A stretch of DNA of 64,000 bases from Malus domestica (Eukaryota > Streptophyta > Magnoliopsida > Rosales > Rosaceae). The stretch lies in NCBI RefSeq assembly GCF_042453785.1, contig NC_091675.1, positions 9,932,501 through 9,996,500 on the forward strand, given 5' to 3'. A program made the position numbers and the translations under genes. This document shows, piece by piece, positions 35,310 to 46,266 of this stretch. Each line of letters starts with the position of its first letter. The stretch's first letter is position 1. The notes under the pieces were generated by a model, which worked only from the letters and a program-made list of their open reading frames with translations, ran no database searches and was not told where the DNA came from.

Positions 35310-36095
35310 GACGCAATCACTGGTGTCCAATCCAAGGACGTCACAATTCAACCCGAACCCGTCGTTTCTGCCCGTATCTTTCTTCCCAAGATCCAAGACC
35401 CGGCCCAAAAGCTCCCCGTTCTCCTCTACCTCCACGACGGTGGGTTTATCTTCGAGTCTGCGTTCTCTCTTATTTATCACAACTTCGTCGGCCGATTGGC
35501 AGCTGAAGCCCACGCAATCGTAGTGTCCGTCGAATATGGGTTGTTCCCGGATCACCCCGTACCGGCTTGCTATGAAGACTCATGGGCGGCGCTCAAATGG
35601 CTCGCGTCCCACGCTAGTGGGGATGGAACCGAGTCGTGGTTAAACAAGTACGCTGACTTTGACCGGTTGTTTATAGGCGGGGACAGCGGTTGAGCAAATT
35701 TGTCGCACTATTTGACTGTCCGGGTCGGGTCTATCGGGCAACCGGATTTGAAGATTGGTGGAGTTGTGCTGGTGCATCCGTTCTTTGGGGGCTTGGAGGA
35801 GGACGACCAAATGTTTATGTACATATGTCCGGAGAACGGTGGGTTGGAGGATCGTAGGCTGAGGCCGTTCCCAGAGGATTTCAAAAGGCTAGCTTGCGGG
35901 AAGATGTTGATATTTTTCGCGGCGGGAAACCATCTGAAAGGGGCGGGCCAGCTGTACTATGAGGACCTGAAAAAAGAGTGAGTGGGACGGGAGTGTCAAC
36001 GCGGTGGAGCATGGTAAAGGACATGTGTTTCACTTGTTCAATTCGGACTGTGAGAATGCTGCGGACTTTGTGAAAAAAAAAAATTTGGATCCTTC
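35310..36095 (+). pseudogene. Carboxylesterase (CXE / GID1-like) pseudogene inside the LTR element
   Basis: The frame starting at 35310 follows the plant alpha/beta-hydrolase carboxylesterase family: SARIFLPKIQDPAQKLPVLL, LHDGGF, VVSVEYGLFPDHPVPACYED, FIGGDSG, VLVHPFFGG and a C-terminal HVFHLFN. Family members hydrolyse small esters; relatives are gibberellin and strigolactone receptors. Lesions seen: HGGG is changed to HDGG in the oxyanion loop; TGA at 35691-35693 falls right after GGDSG, where the family has a second Gly; the segment that should hold the catalytic Asp reads AAGNHL; and a frame shift occurs at the A run near 35972. The first ~50 residues are missing. No introns are visible. 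It is dead as an enzyme. Confidence 0.85.
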
Positions 36096-36235
36096 ATCAA
36101 CCAAAAGTAGTTACCTTACTGTGCTGCCCATCCAACTTCATCCATACTACCCCATCGTCTTCATCTCTCGAGTCACGGCGGAACACTGCAAACAAGCTCC
36201 TTCTTCCTCCGCGACGGCAGGCAGGCTATGCAACG

Positions 36236-36390
36236 GGTCTGCAGTGGCTGTGCTCGGTGGCAGTACAACGAGTGTACATCGGCTGTGCTCTGTGGCTGTG
36301 CTCAGTGGCAGTGCAACGGGTGTGTAATGGCTGTGCTCGGTAAGTAGTGTAATGGCTGTGCTCAATGGTTGTGCTAAGTGACAGTAGTGG
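36236..36390 (+). repeat. Minisatellite in the retroelement interior
   Basis: Repeated variants of GGCTGTGCTCGGTGGCAGT and GCAACGGGTGT follow each other for about 150 bp. The next 36400-36620 is GC-richer with an open frame (KTKVYQYTPKDLLRLLP) of unknown origin. 36630-36960 is very A-rich and non-coding. Confidence 0.7.
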
Positions 36391-36987
36391 TGGAGCGTCT
36401 TCCTCTACACCTCCGCCATGGCCGCCGCCTTTGAATGAGATTGACAAAACCAAAGTCTATCAATACACACCCAAAGACCTCCTCCGTCTCTTGCCTCGCA
36501 GCTGCCAACAACTTCAAAGACCGCTGTCAAACGACTAGCCGGTCGAGAAGCTCTTCCTCAAACTCCAGCTCTCCGTCCGTCTTCGTCCTTCCCTACAAAT
36601 CCCTCAGCCAAGCATCCTAATTTATACAGAAAGAAATACAATTAAAAAAAAAAAAAAAAAAAAGGTGGTGGAGCAAAGCAAAGTGGTGCTGTCACCACGT
36701 GAAAAAAAAAAGGGGTGCATCAGGCACCATGTGCTATAAAAAAAAATTAAATTAAATTAAATTAAAAAAAAGGAAGTGGTGGGTGCATCCAGCACCAAAA
36801 AAAAAAGGAAAAAAAATAATAAATAAATTAAAAATATATAATAATAAATAAATTATAAAAAAAAAAATTGCATAGAGAGAAATAGAAGGTCCATTTTATT
36901 TATTTTTCTGGAAATTTTACATAAATTTGCATTATACATACATTTAAAAAAAAAATCAAATCAAATCAAATTTACAATAGGGGATCT

Positions 36988-37512
36988 TCAAGGACGATCA
37001 GGTGGCGCCTCAGTACTTGACGGAACCCTAGGAAAAGGAGGCACCGAAGGTTGATCATTTGGAGCTTCATTACGCGGTACAGCCCCAGAAGACGAAGGCA
37101 AATGCTGCTGGAACAAACCCACAAACCTCTGATGATCAAGTAAAATCTGACCATCAGATTCTTGCATCTGGTCAATCTTCCTCTTCATGTTTGTCGCATA
37201 GCTATGTGCGAGCTTATGCAATTGTTTATTCTCCTGCTTGAGCCCTCTAATCTCCTGTTTGAGACTCGTCACTTCAGCCGCCAATGATTCAACTTGACAG
37301 GTTCGAGCAAATAGGCGTTGGGCCATATTAGACACAGAACCTGCACACTGCACACTGAGAGCCAGAGAATCCTTAACAGTCAACTCATCAGACCGTTTGG
37401 AAAGTAGTCTGTTATCTCTGGGAGTGACAAGGTTTCGGGCCACCACCGCAGCGGTCATATCATTCTTCACCACCGAATCCCCAACGGTAAGAGGACCAGA
37501 GGGTCCAGACAT
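36988..37512 (-). CDS. Antisense coiled-coil ORF of the LTR retrotransposon
   Basis: An uninterrupted 174-residue frame lies opposite to gag. The start chosen is MSGPSGPLTVGD at 37512; an upstream ATG at 37551 would add 13 residues. The middle is a clear heptad coiled coil (VESLAAEVTSLKQEIRGLKQ then ENKQLHKLAHSYATNMKRKI). The C-terminus is Pro/Ser-rich with short repeats (NEAPNDQP, STEAPPDRP). I have an impression of similar unknown proteins in plant genomes but no known function. It is the only long intact frame in an otherwise decayed element. Upstream sequence (37560-38060) has repeated blocks and a TATAGAGA-like motif at 37621-37630 on the minus strand, suggesting its own promoter. Confidence 0.55.
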   Translation of the reverse strand: MSGPSGPLTVGDSVVKNDMTAAVVARNLVTPRDNRLLSKRSDELTVKDSLALSVQCAGSVSNMAQRLFARTCQVESLAAEVTSLKQEIRGLKQENKQLHKLAHSYATNMKRKIDQMQESDGQILLDHQRFVGLFQQHLPSSSGAVPRNEAPNDQPSVPPFPRVPSSTEAPPDRP

Positions 37513-37849
37513 TTTCAAAGTGTTGAAGAAAGAAGAGATCGGACAAATCAAGATCTTAGAAGTGCAAGAAGGGAGTTTTCACAAGCGAAAATTCAAGTGT
37601 GCTTTGAAACGAACTGCGTGTCTCTATAAAAAATCAGCACTCGACGGGATTTCAGAGATCGAAGAGGCGAGCTCAGAATTCGAAGAGGCCAATTCAAAAA
37701 TCGAAGAGGTGCTAACTTTCTCAAAAGCTGGGCTTGCTCGGAAACCACGGGCCAATCTTCCTTTCCAGACTTGTTCGCACTTGTCACATGCAACCTCTGT
37801 GCTCGACAGAGCTCAGAAATCGAAAAGGCAAGCTCAGAAATCGGAGAGG

Positions 37850-38040
37850 CATATTGCTTTTCCAGACGCGTTAGCACCCATCACACGCAAACTCAGCTTT
37901 GCGGAAATCACGGGTAATTTGTCGAAGCGCCAATCCCAGATATCGAAGAGGCGCCAGTCTTTTTCAGCCGCGTCACCACCTGTCATATGCACACTCAACT
38001 TTGCGCAAATCACGGGCAATTTGTCGAAGATTTTTGGTGA
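37850..38040 (-). repeat. Direct repeats upstream of the antisense ORF
   Basis: Read on the minus strand, blocks of TTCGACAAATTRCCCGTGAT followed by YCGCAAAGYTGAG and RTGTGAYRGGTG occur twice (about 37860-37925 and 37975-38035). A weaker related block lies near 37740-37800. They are upstream of the antisense frame and could be promoter repeats. The plus frame through here (37397-38056) is probably a by-product of the repeats. Confidence 0.5.
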
Positions 38041-39055
38041 AGGAGAAAGCACGTGAAGTTTACTGTTCAATCACGCGTTAGTTGCCGACACGAGTGAAAG
38101 AATAGTACCTCTACAGGTATTAAAGGATCTCCTATAACTGTCCACCTTCACCTTCCATAGCAAGGCAGACATACAGAGCATTTCTTCATCTCCAAAAATG
38201 TTTTCCCAACGAAGCCTCTCAAGTCATTCAATGTTCCTTATTCCTTGGGGTACCTCTGCAAGCCAATGACTCCAAAGCAAAAGTATCTCATATCACCAGG
38301 GTAGAAAGCAAGAGTATCTCATATCATGCGTTCTCCCTGTCCTTTCCTTTGTCTTTGTTCGTACCTACAAAGATAAGGATAAAGAAAATAATATGCCGGA
38401 ACCTCCACTCAAACTCGGGTAAGGAATCGACTACTTGGAACCCTTCCCTGATTGCCTACCTAGCACTACTATCGAGTACTCGTCTCCCACAGCTGCTGTA
38501 CTTCCAAATAAGCTGCCACATCTGCCTGAAGAACAGATAAGGCAAGTGAAAATGATACATTGCAGCATGTGGAGACAACGTGCCTGAAGAAACTAGCAGA
38601 GAAGAATGCAGCATGCACAGTCAACTCAGCAGAAGGAGTCTGAGATGAAGAACTCGAGAAGATGCCGCATCTGCCTGAGGAACAGTTAAAGGAAATGAAA
38701 ATGATACCTTGAAGCATGTGGAGACAAGTGCAACAAAGCACATGCTGAGTCATCCGCTACTTCTTCAAAATCAAAAGTATCTCATATCATCATGGTTGCA
38801 ATCACTCTGGACGGTGAACTCGTTTTGACCCTCAAATTCTTGGGTCAACTTACTAGGCGTTGTGGGCTGCACGTGCCGATTCACCACCCTTGAATCAAAT
38901 CCTTAAAGACCAAGTCACCAACTGGAAGAATAGCCCATCAATCTTGGAGATCATACTGTTGACCAAACTACTCATGTGTGAATTAGAAAGATTGAACAAA
39001 GCAACAAGCCGTCACCTTCACCTCGTGCCTGCTTGCCATGTGTTCGAGTCAACCT

Positions 39056-39535
39056 TCAAGAATCAAGCCTTAACGGCCCTTGAAGAAGCTTCCAGCCAAT
39101 TCAAGATCAAGCCTCGACGGCCCTTGAGGAAATCACAAGTCCGATTCAAGATCAAGTGTCTACCACCCTTGAATCAAATCCAGTTCAAGAATAAGCTGTG
39201 GAAAGTCAACAATTGGAGGAATCCAGAAAGTCCTCCAATCCAGTTCAAGATCAAAGCTGTGGAAAGTCAACAAGTGCAACAAAATACGTGCCGATTCATC
39301 CACTACCAAAGTCAAGGATCATCTACCACATGAAACTCATTGTGGTCCAATTTCAACCTTCAAGATCAAGCATCGACGGCCCTTGAAGAAATTTCAAACA
39401 AAAGTTCAAGAACAAGCCTCAAACGGCCCTTGAAGAAATCTCAAACAAAGTCCAAGAACAAGCCTCAACGGCCCTTGAAGAAATCTCCAGCCCAATTCAA
39501 GATCAAGCCTCGACGGCCCTTGGATCGACATCTAC
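39056..39535 (+). repeat. Cluster of hairpin-forming repeats before the 3' LTR
   Basis: At least five variants of a motif reading TTCAAGATCAAGCCTCGACG followed by GCCCTTGAAGAA are scattered here, and the same motif is repeated inside both LTRs. Each copy has complementary flanks (TTCAAG with CTTGAA, GCC with GGC) and can fold on itself. The stretch 38080-39050 between this block and the antisense region has no supported gene. Confidence 0.75.
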
Positions 39536-39609
39536 AGTAAGGGACTTCAAAACGCATCTCCTACACGTGACAAACACATGTATACAACGCGCCTTGAAGT
39601 GGGGGCATT

Positions 39610-40405
39610 TGTAGACATCAAAATTTTGGCAAATAAATGTTGACCGATAAATCAAAGTTTCAACGATTATGTATTACATAAATTTTACACGTAGCGTGTG
39701 TCTAAACAAAAAATTGAAATAAGTTAGAAAAGTCATCAAACAGGACACGTGTCAACACTTTGCAGAAACGACTTATTTCATCTGGGATATTATATTCAAA
39801 ATTAGGCCTTGGAAAATTCTATAAATACAAGCCAATTTCATTCATTTTTTAGGGGGAATTCATATTACACCTTGAAGCTCTGAAGGTCTGAAACTCCGAA
39901 GCTCTCAAGAAAATCCCGAAGGATCAAGAAAGCCATTTTCGTTCTTCATCAAATCCTCCTTCAAGATCAAGCCCCGACGGCCCTTGAAGAAAGTGTTCTT
40001 CGTTCTTCGTTCTTCGTTCATCGTTCTTCTAAGATCAAGCCCCGACGGCCCCTTGGACTAACAACATCAACAAATCCATACGTCCAACCGTTCTTCAAGA
40101 TCAAGCCCAAAAGCCCTTGGAGATCCGTTCATCACTGTTCTTCAAAAATCAAGCCCAAAAGCCCCTTTGAAGATCCGCTCAAATCCACCTTCAAGATCAA
40201 GCCCACGGCCCTTGAAGAACGTTCATCCTTAGATCAAGCCCAACGGCCCTTTGGATCAACCGCACATCCACAAATACACACCTTACGGAGATTGAATCAG
40301 ATGATCAAATTTAAGAGAGATTGTAACCCAAAATCATCAAATACAATTATTTGTTTGTGCACGTTGTTCTTGTCTCTTTCGTTTCAGGAATTTTCCGTGT
40401 TCACA
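39610..40405 (+). repeat. 3' LTR
   Basis: 796 bp, beginning TGTAGACATC and ending TTCACA. It is followed by the target duplication ACAAC at 40406-40410. It is colinear with the 5' LTR including the TATA box and the hairpin motifs. One extra TTCGTTC unit near 40000 is among the visible differences. It is preceded by the purine-rich tract GAAGTGGGGGCATT. Confidence 0.93.
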
Positions 40406-40464
40406 ACAACTCCTTCCAGAATTTAAATATTATTCTAATTATTTTTTTTTTGTACAGTTCATTG

Positions 40465-41218
40465 ATGGGAAGAGTGAAGGGAGCTCTCCCGTATATTCTT
40501 GGGTTTATAATCCAAGTGCTTATCGGGCGCAACTTTATCATGATCAAGAGTGCATTCATAGCTGATATGAAGTTCACTGTGTTTTTATGTTATAAAAACA
40601 CAGTAGCTTTGTTTGCTCTACTTATAGCGGCACTCTATAGCAGACAGACCTCTGGTTCCCAAGGGTTGTCTCTTAGCTTGGATCATTTGCTTGGTTGTAT
40701 TTGAGTAAGTACCCTATCTTAAATTAAAATTGAAAAACAAATCATTTATATTTTAAGGATTAATTACTTTTCATTTAACATGCCATTTTTGGGGCAACTT
40801 GCTGTGTTTGCTGGACTACAGGTCACGCCAGCCAGTTTCTCTAGTTGTATTATCGTAGTTCGCCCGGCCTTGAAATTCATCGTCTTGTGGTATTTCGGGT
40901 ATGTTCTAAACTATTGGATATTGTCATTTACAACTCATTTAATTTTTGTTAAAAAAATATTTAAATTTGATTATCATTTTTCGAGTTACAGGTCGGAGAC
41001 GGTCCACATTCATAACAGACGTAGTCAAGCAAAATTGATGGGGGTGTTGATGGTGATCAGTAGAGCCATAGCTATAGCCTGATTAATGGCCCCACCATCT
41101 CTATTGCGCACGCCTTCACTAGTAATAACCACCCTTACAAGCTATCTAATAATTGGGTGAGAGGTCCACTGTTAGTTGTGATTTCAGTGATCATTTCCGT
41201 ATGTACAACTTGTTGATG
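40465..41218 (+). pseudogene. WAT1/UMAMIT-like partial gene, unit 1
   Basis: First unit after the retrotransposon. Exon A starts ATGGGAAGAGTG and codes transmembrane-type sequence (ALPYILGFIIQVLIG, YKNTVALFALLIAALY). A small deletion after the codons for SRQ shifts the frame and leads to a stop at 40702-40704. The acceptor of exon B is changed from AG to AT (ACATGCC). Exon C ends in the ordinary donor but no further exons follow. The family (EamA, nodulin MtN21-like) comprises membrane transporters of amino acids or auxin; here only the first of two EamA repeats is present. Confidence 0.78.
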
Positions 41219-41615
41219 GTAAACATGCTTACTTTTTGTTTGTTTTTGTTGATTGTGCGCTTGTTTTATGTTTGTGTCGAGTCAACATGTTGTACATCTA
41301 GAATCTAGAAGTATATATTTAAAGAAACAAAAATTAAAAACCTGATATGCATTTCGTATTAACTATTTACACCAATCTCTAACCCATTGATTGGTCTCAT
41401 TTTGTTATTACATTCATACTCATTTTATGTTTGGGTTGGGCCAACCCATTGTACATTAATAATGTTTAAATAAACTAGAATCAGAAACCCAATATACAAA
41501 TCATACAATTCTTTATGTTCAAGAATTCATCAACTCGGAATTCGTTTCTCTACCACATTATTACAACTCCTTCCAGAATTTAAATTTTATTCTTTTTTTT
41601 TTGTATAGTTCATCG

Positions 41616-42372
41616 GCGGGAAGAGTGAAGGGATCTATCTCATATATTATTGGGTTTACAATCCAAGTGGTTATCCAGCGCAACTCTATCATGATCAAGA
41701 GCGCGTTCAGAGCTGATATGAAGTTCAATGTATTTTTTTGGTATAAAAACACAATAGCTTTGTTTGCTCTACTTATAGCGGCACTTTACCGCAGACAGAG
41801 ACCTCCGGTTCCCAAGGGTCGTCTCTTAGCTTGGATCATTTACTTGGCTGTATTCAAGTAAGTACCCTATCTTAAATTAAAATTGAAAAACAAATAATTT
41901 ATATTTTAAGGATTAATTATTTTTCATTTAACATGCCATTTTTAGGGCAACTTGTTGTGTTTGTTGGACTACAGTTCAGGCCGGCCAGTTTATCTAGTTG
42001 TATTATCGTAGTTCGCTCGGCCTTGATGTTCATCATCTCGTGGTATCGCGAGTATGCTCTAAACTATCGGATAATTGTCATTTACAACTCATTTAATTTT
42101 TGTTAATAAATTATTTAAATTTGATTAACATTTTTTCGAGTTATAGGTCGGAGACGGTCCACATTCATGAGAAACATAGTCAAGCAAAATTGATGGGGTG
42201 TTGATGGTGATCAATGGAGCCATAGTTGTAGGCTGATTGATGGCCCCACCATCTCTATTGCACACGCCTTCACTAGCAATAGCCACCCTTACAAGCTATC
42301 TAATAATTGGGTGAGAGGTCTACTTTTAGTTGGGATTTTAGTGATTCTTTCGGTATGTACAACTAGGTGATG
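41616..42372 (+). pseudogene. WAT1/UMAMIT-like partial gene, unit 2
   Basis: Exon A is open through the family block KGRLLAWIIYLAVF, but the ATG is changed to GCG. The exon B acceptor is AT instead of AG. A base missing in exon C (GGGGTGTTG for GGGGGTGTTG) shifts the frame, and an in-frame TAG precedes its donor (AACTAGGTGATG). Confidence 0.78.
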
Positions 42373-42774
42373 GTAAGTGTGCTTACTTTTTGTTTGTTTT
42401 TGTTGATTGTGCTCGTTTTGTGTTCATGTCGAGCCAACTTGTTGTACATCTAGAATCTAGAAGTATGTATTTAAAGAAACAAAAATTAGAAACCTGATAT
42501 ACATTTCATATTAACTATTTACACCAATCTCTAACCCATTGATTTGTCTCATTTTGTTAGTACATTCGTACTCATTTTATATTTAGGTTGAGCCAACCCA
42601 TTGTACATTAATAATATTTAAATAAACTAAAATCAGAAACCCAATATATAAATCATACAAATCTTTATGTTGAAGAATTCATCAACTTGGAATTCTTTTC
42701 TCTGCCACATGATTACAACTACTTCCAGAATTTAAATATTATTCTAATTATTATTTTTTTGGTATAGTTCATCA

Positions 42775-43531
42775 GTGAGAAGAGTGAAGGGAGCTATCCC
42801 GTATATTCTTGGGTTTACAATCCAAGTGCTTATCGGGTGCAATTATATCATGATCATGAGCGCGTTCAGAGCTGATATGAAGGTCACTATGTTTTTATGT
42901 TATAAAAACACATTAACTTTGTTTGCTCCACTTATAGCGGCAGTCTACAGCTGATAAAGACCTCTGATTCCCAAGGGTCGTCTCTTAACTTGGATCATTT
43001 CCTTAGCCAATTAAGTAAGTACCCTATCTTAAATTAAAATTGAAAAACAAATAATTTATATTTTAAGGATTAGTTATTTTTCATTTAATAGGTCATTTTT
43101 AGGGCAACTTGTTGTGTTTGCTAGACTACGGTTCACGCCGGCCAGTTTCTCTAGCTTTATTATCGTAGTTCACCTGGCCTTGACATTCATCGTCTCGTGG
43201 TATCGCGGGTATGTCCTAAACTATCAGCTAATTGTCATTTACAACTCATTTAATGTTTGTTAATAAAGTATTTAAATTTGATTATCATTTTTCGTGTTAC
43301 AGGTCGCAGACGGTCCACATTCATAACAGGCGTAGTCATGCAAAATTGCTAGGGTTGTTGATGGTGATCGGTGGAGCCATAGATGTAAGCCTGATTGATG
43401 GCCCTAAGATCTCCATTGCACACGCCTCTACTAGCAGTGGCCACCGTTACAAGCTATTTAATAATTGGGTGAAAGGTCCATTGTTAGTTGGGATTTTAGT
43501 GATTATTTCCATACACTACAACTTGTTGATG
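42775..43531 (+). pseudogene. WAT1/UMAMIT-like partial gene, unit 3
   Basis: The start is GTG instead of ATG. Exon A has a TGA inside the conserved AALYSR block (TACAGCTGATAAAG). The exon B acceptor (TTTAATAG) is intact and exon C is open (SLIDGPKISIAHASTSS), ending at the usual donor. It cannot be expressed as a full protein. Confidence 0.78.
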
Positions 43532-43942
43532 GTAAGCGTGCTTACTTTTTGTTTGTTTTTGTTGATTGTGCTCGTTTTATGTTCGTGTCGGGCCAACCTG
43601 TTGTACATCTATAATCTAGAAGTACATATTTAAAGAAACAAAAATTACAAACCTGATGTGCATTTTATATTAACTATTTACACCAATGTCTATCCCATTG
43701 ATTTGTCTCATGTTGTTAGTACATTCGTGCTCATTTTTTGTTTGGGTTGGGCCAACCCATTGTACATTAATAATATTTAGATAAACTAAAATAAAAAACC
43801 CAATATACTAACCATACAAATCTTTATGTTCAAGAATTCATCAACTTGGAATTTGTTTCTCTGCCACATGCATGATTATAACTCCTTCTAGAATTTAAAT
43901 ATTATTCTAAGTATTATATTTTTTTTTTGGCATAGTTCATCA

Positions 43943-44699
43943 ATGGGAAGAGTGAAGGGAGCTATCACGTATATTCTTGGGTTTACAAACCAAGTGTTTG
44001 TCAGGTGCAACTCTATCATGATTAAGAGCGCGTTCAGAGCTGATATGAAGTTCACTGTGTTTTTATGTTATAAAAACACAATAGCTCTGTTTGCCCTACT
44101 TATAGTGCATTCTACAGCAGACATAGACCTCCGGTTCCCAAGGGTCGTCTCTTAGCTTGGATCATTTGCTTGGCCGTATTCGAGTAAATAGCATATCTTA
44201 AATTAAAATTGACAAACAAATAATTTATATTTTAACGATTAATTATTTTTCATTTAACAGGCCATTTTTGGGGCAACTTGCTATGTCTGTTGGACTACTG
44301 TTCACACCAGCCAGTTTCTCTAGTTGTATTATCGCAGTTGGCCCGACCTTGACATTCATCGTCTCGTGGTATCGCGGGTATGTTCTAAACTATCGGATAT
44401 TGTCATTTACAACTCATTTAATTTTTGTTAATAAAGGATTTAAATTTGATTATCATTTTTCGTGTTACAGATCACAGACGATCCGCATTCATGAGGGATG
44501 TTGTCAAGAAAAAATGATGGGGGTGTTGATGGTGATCGGTGGAGCCATAGTTGTGAGCCTGATTGATGGCCCCACCATTACCCTTGCGCACACCTCCACT
44601 AGCAGTGGCCACCTTTACAAGCTATCTAATAATTGGGTGAGATGTCCATTGTTAATTGGGATTTTAGTGATCATTTCGGTATGCTACAACTTGTTGATG
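43943..44699 (+). pseudogene. WAT1/UMAMIT-like partial gene, unit 4 (best preserved splice sites)
   Basis: Exons A 43943-44183, B 44261-44377 and C 44471-44699 have normal GT-AG borders and an ATG start (GRVKGAITYILGFTNQV). Exon B encodes LTFIVSWYRG and exon C GVLMVIGGAIVVSLIDGP. A small deletion in exon A (CTTATAGTGCATT instead of CTTATAGCGGCACT in sister units) shifts the frame before exon B. The gene stops after exon C like all units, lacking the second EamA repeat. Confidence 0.8.
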
Positions 44700-45102
44700 G
44701 TAAGCGTGCTTACTTTTTGTGTTGTTTTTCTTTATTGTGCTCGTTTTATGTTCGTGTTGGGCCAACTTGTTGTACATCTAGAATATATAAGTATATATTT
44801 AAAGAAACAAAAATTAGAAACCCGATGTGCATTTCATATTAACTATTTACACCAATCTCTAACCCATTGATTTGTCTCATTTTGTTAGTACATTCGTGCT
44901 CATTTTATTTTTGGGTTGAGCCAACCCATTGTACATTAATAGTATTTAAATAAACTAAAATTAGAAACCCAATATACAAATCATACAAATCTTTATGTTG
45001 AAGAATTCATCAACTTGGAATTCGTTTCTCTGCCACGTGATTACAACTCCTTCCAGAATTTCAATATTATGCTAATTATTATTTTTTTGGTATAGTTCAT
45101 CG

Positions 45103-45860
45103 GTGGGAAGAGTGAAGGGTGTTATCTCGTATATTCTTGGGTTTACAATCCAAGTGCTTATCGGGTGTAACTCTATCATGATCAAGAACGCGTTCAAAGC
45201 TGATATAAAGTTCATTGTGTTTTTTTATGTTATAAAACACAGTAACTTTGTTTGCTCTATTTATAGCGGCACTTTACAGCAGATAGAGACCTCCGGTTCC
45301 CAAGGGTCGTCTATTAGCTTGGATCATTTGCTTAGCCATATTCGAGTAAGTACCCTATCTTAATTAAAATTGAAAAACAAATAATTTATATTTTAAGGAT
45401 TAATTATTTTTCATTTAACAAGCCATTTTTGGGGCAACTTGCTGTGTTTGCTGGATTACGGTTCAAACCGACCAGTTTCTCTAGCTGTATTATCGCAGTT
45501 GGCCCGGCCTTGACATTCATCGTCTCATGGTATCACGGGTATGTTCTAAATTATCAGCTAATTGTCATTTACAACTCATTTAATGTTTGTTGATAAAGTA
45601 TTTAAATTTGAATATTATTTTTCGTGTTACATGTCAGAGACGGTCTAACTTCATGAGAGACGTAGTTAAGCAAAAATGCTGGGGTGTTGATGGTGATCGG
45701 TGTAGCCATAGCTATGAGCCTGATTGATGGCCCCACCATTACTGTTGCGCACGCCTCCAGTTGCAGTGGCCACCCTTACAAGCTATCTAATAATTGGGTG
45801 AAAGGTTCACTATTAGTTGGGATTTCAGTGATCCTCTCGGTATGCTACAACTTGTTGATG
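45103..45860 (+). pseudogene. WAT1/UMAMIT-like partial gene, unit 5
   Basis: The start is GTG. Frame shifts occur in exon A (an extra T and a missing A around TTTTTTATGTTATAAAACACAG). The exon B acceptor region reads ACAAGCC. Exon C contains another shift near TGCTGGGGTG and then reads MSLIDGPTITVAHASSCSG. Confidence 0.78.
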
Positions 45861-46266
45861 GTAAGCGTGCTTACTTTTTGTTTGTTTTTGTTGATTGTGC
45901 TCGTTTTATGTTCGTGTCGGGCCAACCTGTTGTACATCTAGAATCTAGAAGTATATCTTTAAAGAAACAAAAATTAGAAACCCGATGTGCATTTCATATC
46001 AACTATTTACACCAATCTCTAACCCATTGATTTGTCTCATTTTTTTAGTACATTCGTGCTCATTTTATGTTTGGGTTGGGCCAACCCATTGTACATTAAT
46101 AATATTTAAATAAACTAAAATCAGAAACCCAATATACAAATCATACAAATCTTTATGTTGAAGAATTCATCAACTTGGAATTCGTTTCTTTGCCACGTGA
46201 TTATAACTCCTTCCAGAATTTAAATATTATTCTAATTATTTTAATTTTTTTTGGTATAGTTAATCG

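Larger units (their letters stand above)
30955..40405 (+). mobile_element. LTR retrotransposon (Ty3-type gag, no pol) carrying host gene fragments
   Basis: A 9.45-kb element with two LTRs of about 797 bp and a 5-bp target duplication ACAAC at 30950-30954 and 40406-40410. The order is 5' LTR, primer-binding site, decayed gag, a tandem-repeat block, captured host sequence with a carboxylesterase pseudogene, an antisense ORF, a block of hairpin repeats, the purine-rich GAAGTGGGGGCATT just before the 3' LTR, and the 3' LTR. No protease, reverse transcriptase, RNase H or integrase was found on either strand, so it depends on other elements. The LTRs differ at roughly 20-25 positions by eye, so the insertion is not very recent. 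Confidence 0.92.

Noticed and set aside
36988..37512. Envelope-like gene in the retrotransposon
   Set aside because: The frame is antisense, has no signal peptide or membrane segment, and is a soluble coiled coil.
37397..38056. Plus-strand ORF of 219 codons in the retroelement
   Set aside because: Its sequence is made of the upstream direct repeats and the mirror of the antisense ORF; the antisense frame has the real coiled coil.
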